A stretch of DNA of 24,307 nucleotides, taken from positions 1 through 24,307 of the forward strand of contig JBHJMP010001088.1 in NCBI GenBank assembly GCA_043381765.1, in the 5' to 3' direction. Below the pieces are notes generated by a model that made no database searches, had not been told where the DNA came from, and saw only the letters and a program-made list of their open reading frames with translations. The stretch is from Collodictyon triciliatum. Lineage: Eukaryota > CRuMs. The position numbers and the translations under genes were made by a program. Shown here one piece after another: positions 21,745 through 24,307 of the stretch (its first letter is position 1; every line of letters begins with the position of its first letter).

Positions 21745-23352
21745 TTATGAATAAACATATAAACAAGATAGAAATCATACCCCGGATATTATTGGGCCCG
21801 TTGCGATTCCTGTATGGGAGAATTTGTGATGTGATTGAAATATGCAGATAATACATACACATAGTCATATGTACATATATTCATATTGAAAAAAAATTAT
21901 TACAAAAATAAAGACAACAATCGATAAATATGTTTAAATACCTATGCTCAGTGTAAAATTCAAGTCAGGTTCATGAATAAATTCATTGAACAACTGAAGT
22001 TGCCGCATCATCAGGAGGGCCATATCCACAACCACAGTGGCATGAAACTTGCCCACCACGGAAGGCGAGGGCACACCAGCTACGACCTAGACATACAGAC
22101 AAGTGATTTCACTACAAAAGCGAGACAGACCGCACATGCAGAGAAAGAATAGGGAAACAAAACGACGAGAAGGGGAGAAAGAACACAGGCATATTAGAAA
22201 GCCAGGAAAGGCATGGATGCACGGACGCACGGTGTAGCAGCTGGGTGCAGAGCGGAGCTTCTCGAGGCCAAGCAGGTCGCCGGTGGTGTCGAAGGCGGAG
22301 AAGAGGCGGTTGAGGAGGAGGACGAGGCGGTCGGGCGGAAGGCGCGCGCAGAGGAGCGGGAAGCGGCCGACGGCGGCGACGAGGAGGGATGCGGCGGGGG
22401 TGTGGTCTGCGAGGGGCCCGTGTGCGAGGCTGTGGCTGTGGCTGTGGCTGTGGCTGTGGCTGTGGCTGAGCCTGCCGGCGACCGCGCGGGGGACGATGTT
22501 TGCGAGGATGCGGGCAGAGCGTGCGCGTTCGCGGCGCAGGGCGTCCCTGTGGAGGGAGATGAGCCAGGCGTGGAGGAAGCGGGAGCGAGCGGCGGCGTGG
22601 CGGTGGTGGGAGGCGAGGCCGAGGAGGGCGTAGGACCAGACGAGATCCAGCGCCTGGCGGGCCAGCAGCGGGGGCGGCGAGACCAGGCGGAAGGCGCCCA
22701 GCGCGGCCACGTGCACGAGCGCAGCCACCGCGGCGGGGCCCGGCGCAGCGACCAGCGGCACGCTCAGGAACAGCGGGTTGAGCGCCGCCACGCGGTCCAG
22801 CACGCGCATGGCCACAAACGCCGCGTGCACCAGCCCGATGCCGGCGGCGGCGGCCCACGCGAGGAGCGGCCTCTGCGTCTGTGTCTGCATCTGCGCCCTC
22901 TGCCGCGCCAGCCACAGCAGCGCCGCAAGCACAGGCACAGCCACAAGGTACCGTACCAGCGCCGCCGGCCGCACGCACGAGTCCAGCGCCCCGCCCAGCC
23001 CCTCGCCCTGCACGTACGCGCGCACAAGCACCTCGTACGGCCCGTACGCCAGCGCAAGCCCCAGCGCCGTCGCCGCCACCCGCTGCTCCGTGCGCGCCTG
23101 TGCCCGTGCCCGTCCGTGCGGCCCCGCCTCGTGCTGCGCGTACGCCGCCTCCACCCGCCCGTCCCCGAAGCCCCGCCCGGGCCACCGCCGCACCCGCTCG
23201 TACAGCGCCCACACCCCCCGCCCGTCCCACACGCCCTGCGGCTCCGGCAGCCGTCGGAACGACCGTCCCTCTTGCCCGCCGTCCCGGCTCCTCCTCCTCC
23301 TGCTGCTGCTGCACACGCTCTCCAGGCCGAGAATCGCTGGCCCCCGCTCCAT
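18793..23352 (-). CDS. Transmembrane adenylyl-cyclase-like protein (two TM blocks, two class III domains), catalytic residues degenerate
   Basis: Five exons (22231-23352, 21942-22086, 21781-21809, 19376-21440, 18793-19028) join in frame to 1198 aa. The layout is that of membrane adenylyl cyclases: cytosolic N-terminus, TM block 1 (residues ~95-260, 5-6 segments), ILANIVPRAVAGRL, C1 domain, an Asn/Ser-rich acidic linker, TM block 2 (six segments), LILNVLPDFVVKRL, C2 domain. In C1 both metal-binding Asp are missing: LVAAV for FADI (A327) and APSCY for xGDCY (S371). In C2 the first is Gly (G1019 in VIGIV) but the second is kept (D1064, KTYGDTY). C2 keeps the purine-recognition Lys and Asp (EKIKT, YDLFG) and N1138, but the transition-state Arg is His (H1142, NVADH); C1 has Gln (Q453). 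Exon 1 is very GC-rich with a Kozak-like GGCCATGG start; later exons are AT-rich. The product could be a pseudo-cyclase or have altered chemistry; cAMP production cannot be assumed. Confidence 0.88.
19163..19278 (-). repeat. (AAACAAT)n microsatellite in the last cyclase intron
   Basis: About 16 near-perfect seven-base units lie in the intron 19029-19375. On the gene's sense strand the unit is ATTGTTT, again T-rich. Confidence 0.95.
21646..21742 (-). repeat. (AAT)n microsatellite in cyclase intron 3
   Basis: About 32 units of AAT (ATT on the sense strand) lie in the intron 21441-21780, between the 29-bp exon 3 and exon 4. It mirrors the TTA tract in the NEK intron. Confidence 0.95.
22429..22468 (-). 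repeat. Coding hexanucleotide repeat (His-Ser)n ahead of the C1 domain
   Basis: Six-base units (GGCTGT on plus) encode six to seven alternating Ser-His pairs (SHSHSHSHSHSHS) between the ILANIVPRAVAGRL helix and the C1 domain of the cyclase-like protein. A run like this could bind metal ions, or could be neutral expansion. Confidence 0.9.
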
Positions 23353-23640
23353 GGCCTCGTTGCAGCGGTCCCTTGTTTTGGTTCTTTTTCTTTTCCGTAT
23401 TTTTTGTCTTTTTTCTTTCTATTTTTTTCTTCTTTTTCTTCTTTTTTCTTCTTCTTTTTTCTTCTTTTTTCTTCTTTTTTTCTTTTTTCTTTCTTCTTCT
23501 TTCTTCTTCTTTCTTCTTCTTCTTTTTTCTTCTTTTTTCTTCTTTTTCTTCTTTTTTCTTCTTTTTTCTTCTTTTTTCTTCTTTTTTCTTCTTTTTTCTT
23601 CTTTTTTCTTCTTTTTTCTTTTTGGTTTGTGGGATCGAAT
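23353..23640. repeat. Pyrimidine-rich repeat (CTTTTTTCTT)n upstream of the cyclase-like gene
   Basis: From about 23390 to 23624 the plus strand is almost pure C/T, with ten-base units at 23521-23620. Relative to the minus-strand gene it is a purine (GAAAAAAG) tract within about 50 bp of the ATG. Long ORFs reading through it (poly-Lys/Glu or poly-Phe) are artefacts of the repeat. Confidence 0.85.
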
Positions 23641-23892
23641 GGGTGATATTCCTGACAAGTCATTTGTTGGTGGTGGATGGGATAGGCTGCGGCTGCCAGA
23701 TCGGCTTCGTGGCGGCTGTGTGCGGCGACCCCTGACGCGAAAGGTTTTGACAAGCAAACTAGATTCTGATCCTTTCAAACATACAATGCCTGCAGACAAC
23801 TAAATGCCTAAACACGTAATAATATATACATATTTTGTCAAATTTATGTTCACTATTGCTAAAATTTCATTTTTTGACAAGTATATGTCATT
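23641..23892. other. Intergenic region upstream of the cyclase-like gene
   Basis: No gene is seen. The left part is mixed sequence and the right part (23810-23892) AT-rich. It would contain the cyclase-like promoter and possibly the 3' end of a further minus-strand gene. Confidence 0.35.
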
Positions 23893-24069
23893 TTAATTAT
23901 AAGTTCCGCATGTAGGTAAAACATTTTGAGGCTTGATTCGCCGAAGGTTCACTTGATCCACAGCTTCTGTTCGGCTCTGCGCTGCCGCGATTCGTCTCTC
24001 TACAGCTCCCTTAAGAGCTGCAGCGATTACTCTCGTCCAGGGCAGCCCGCGGGTGCTGAATAACCGCTG
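23893..24069 (-). CDS. Possible 3'-terminal exon of an unidentified minus-strand gene
   Basis: On the minus strand TTTTTGGTTTCAG (ending at 24070) is a strong 3' splice-site match. The frame after it is open for 58 codons (QRLFSTRGLPWTRV..., then a basic helix-like AALKGAVERRIAAAQSR) to TAA at 23893-23895. Upstream in the same direction the sequence is T-rich, as other introns here are. No family was recognised, and phase cannot be checked because the preceding exon is outside the window. It could be non-coding. Confidence 0.25.
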   Translation of the reverse strand, partial: QRLFSTRGLPWTRVIAAALKGAVERRIAAAQSRTEAVDQVNLRRIKPQNVLPTCGTYN

Positions 24070-24154
24070 CTGAAACCAAAAAGACACGTGCTCTTCTCTG
24101 CTGACAGAGTGGCCCGAACGTGAAGGCCTTCTTTGAACTGGCTGCTTGCCACAC

Positions 24155-24178
24155 GAGAGAAAAAAAAAGAAAAAAAAG

Positions 24179-24263
<85 letters not shown>

Positions 24264-24307
24264 AAAGAAAAAAAAAGAAAAAAAAAAAAAAAAGAAAAAA
24301 GAATTAA
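24155..24307. repeat. Poly(A)/(A)nG tract at the window end
   Basis: About 150 bases are A with scattered G, including an uninterrupted run of about 60 A. It is not next to a coding 3' end on the plus strand, so a retroposed poly(A) tail is unsupported. It reads as T-rich on minus, which would fit an intron of the possible minus-strand gene. It probably marks an assembly break. Confidence 0.8.

Noticed and set aside
22213-23646. 477-codon plus-strand open frame opposite the cyclase-like exon
   Set aside because: It is an antisense shadow of a very GC-rich exon and then runs into the pyrimidine repeat. It has no domain-like pattern, while the minus strand encodes clear class III cyclase features.
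24003-24020. Inverted repeat CAGCTC-ccttaa-GAGCTG as a terminator or structured RNA
   Set aside because: A 6-bp stem alone is expected by chance, and it lies within the possible terminal exon.
24178-24303. Retroposon poly(A) tail
   Set aside because: No coding or element-like sequence precedes it on the plus strand and no target-site duplication can be tested at the window edge.

Overview
The window is nuclear DNA from a eukaryote. Every recognisable gene is interrupted by short introns, mostly GT-AG and about 60-350 bp, and the standard stop codons are used. AT-rich microsatellites are frequent. The organism should build cilia (it has a complete BBS2), and it has a two-repeat transmembrane adenylyl-cyclase-type protein, a GRIP golgin and at least one intron with all the hallmarks of minor (U12) splicing. 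A free-living protist fits best. A rhizarian/foraminiferan such as Reticulomyxa is my low-confidence guess from gene texture, not a demonstrated identity. Simple repeat occupies both ends, so this may be a whole contig that broke in repeats.

Layout: (1) 157-748 (+), the last three exons of a GRIP-domain golgin. (2) 1242-3704 (-), cytosolic HSP90 in five exons ending in MEEVD. It lacks about 35 conserved residues in the C-terminal domain. (3) 3890-4070, a promoter region with two five-unit heat-shock elements, between HSP90 and the divergent next gene. (4) 4327-6456 (+), the mRNA-decapping enzyme DCP2, pieced together from about ten small exons. (5) 7250-11893 (+), a complete BBS2 in 20 exons (725 aa). 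(6) 12583-17880 (+), a NIMA-related kinase (about 1238 aa) with a long low-complexity tail; its kinase domain is split by an AT-AC intron. (7) 18793-23352 (-), a 1198-aa transmembrane adenylyl-cyclase-like protein in five exons, whose paired catalytic domains have lost most canonical catalytic residues. (8) 23893-24069 (-), a possible terminal exon of an unidentified gene.

Functional links: BBS2 and the NEK lie in tandem and both families act at cilia/basal bodies; the cyclase-like gene converges on the NEK. HSP90 and DCP2 are head to head and share an HSE-bearing promoter, so heat-shock factor may act on both. No mobile element, CRISPR array, rRNA or tRNA was recognised. The most interesting items are the U12-type AT-AC intron in the NEK, the in-frame gap in HSP90, the degenerate cyclase active sites, two exon junctions that are off by one base, and intronic microsatellites that are always T-rich on the sense strand.
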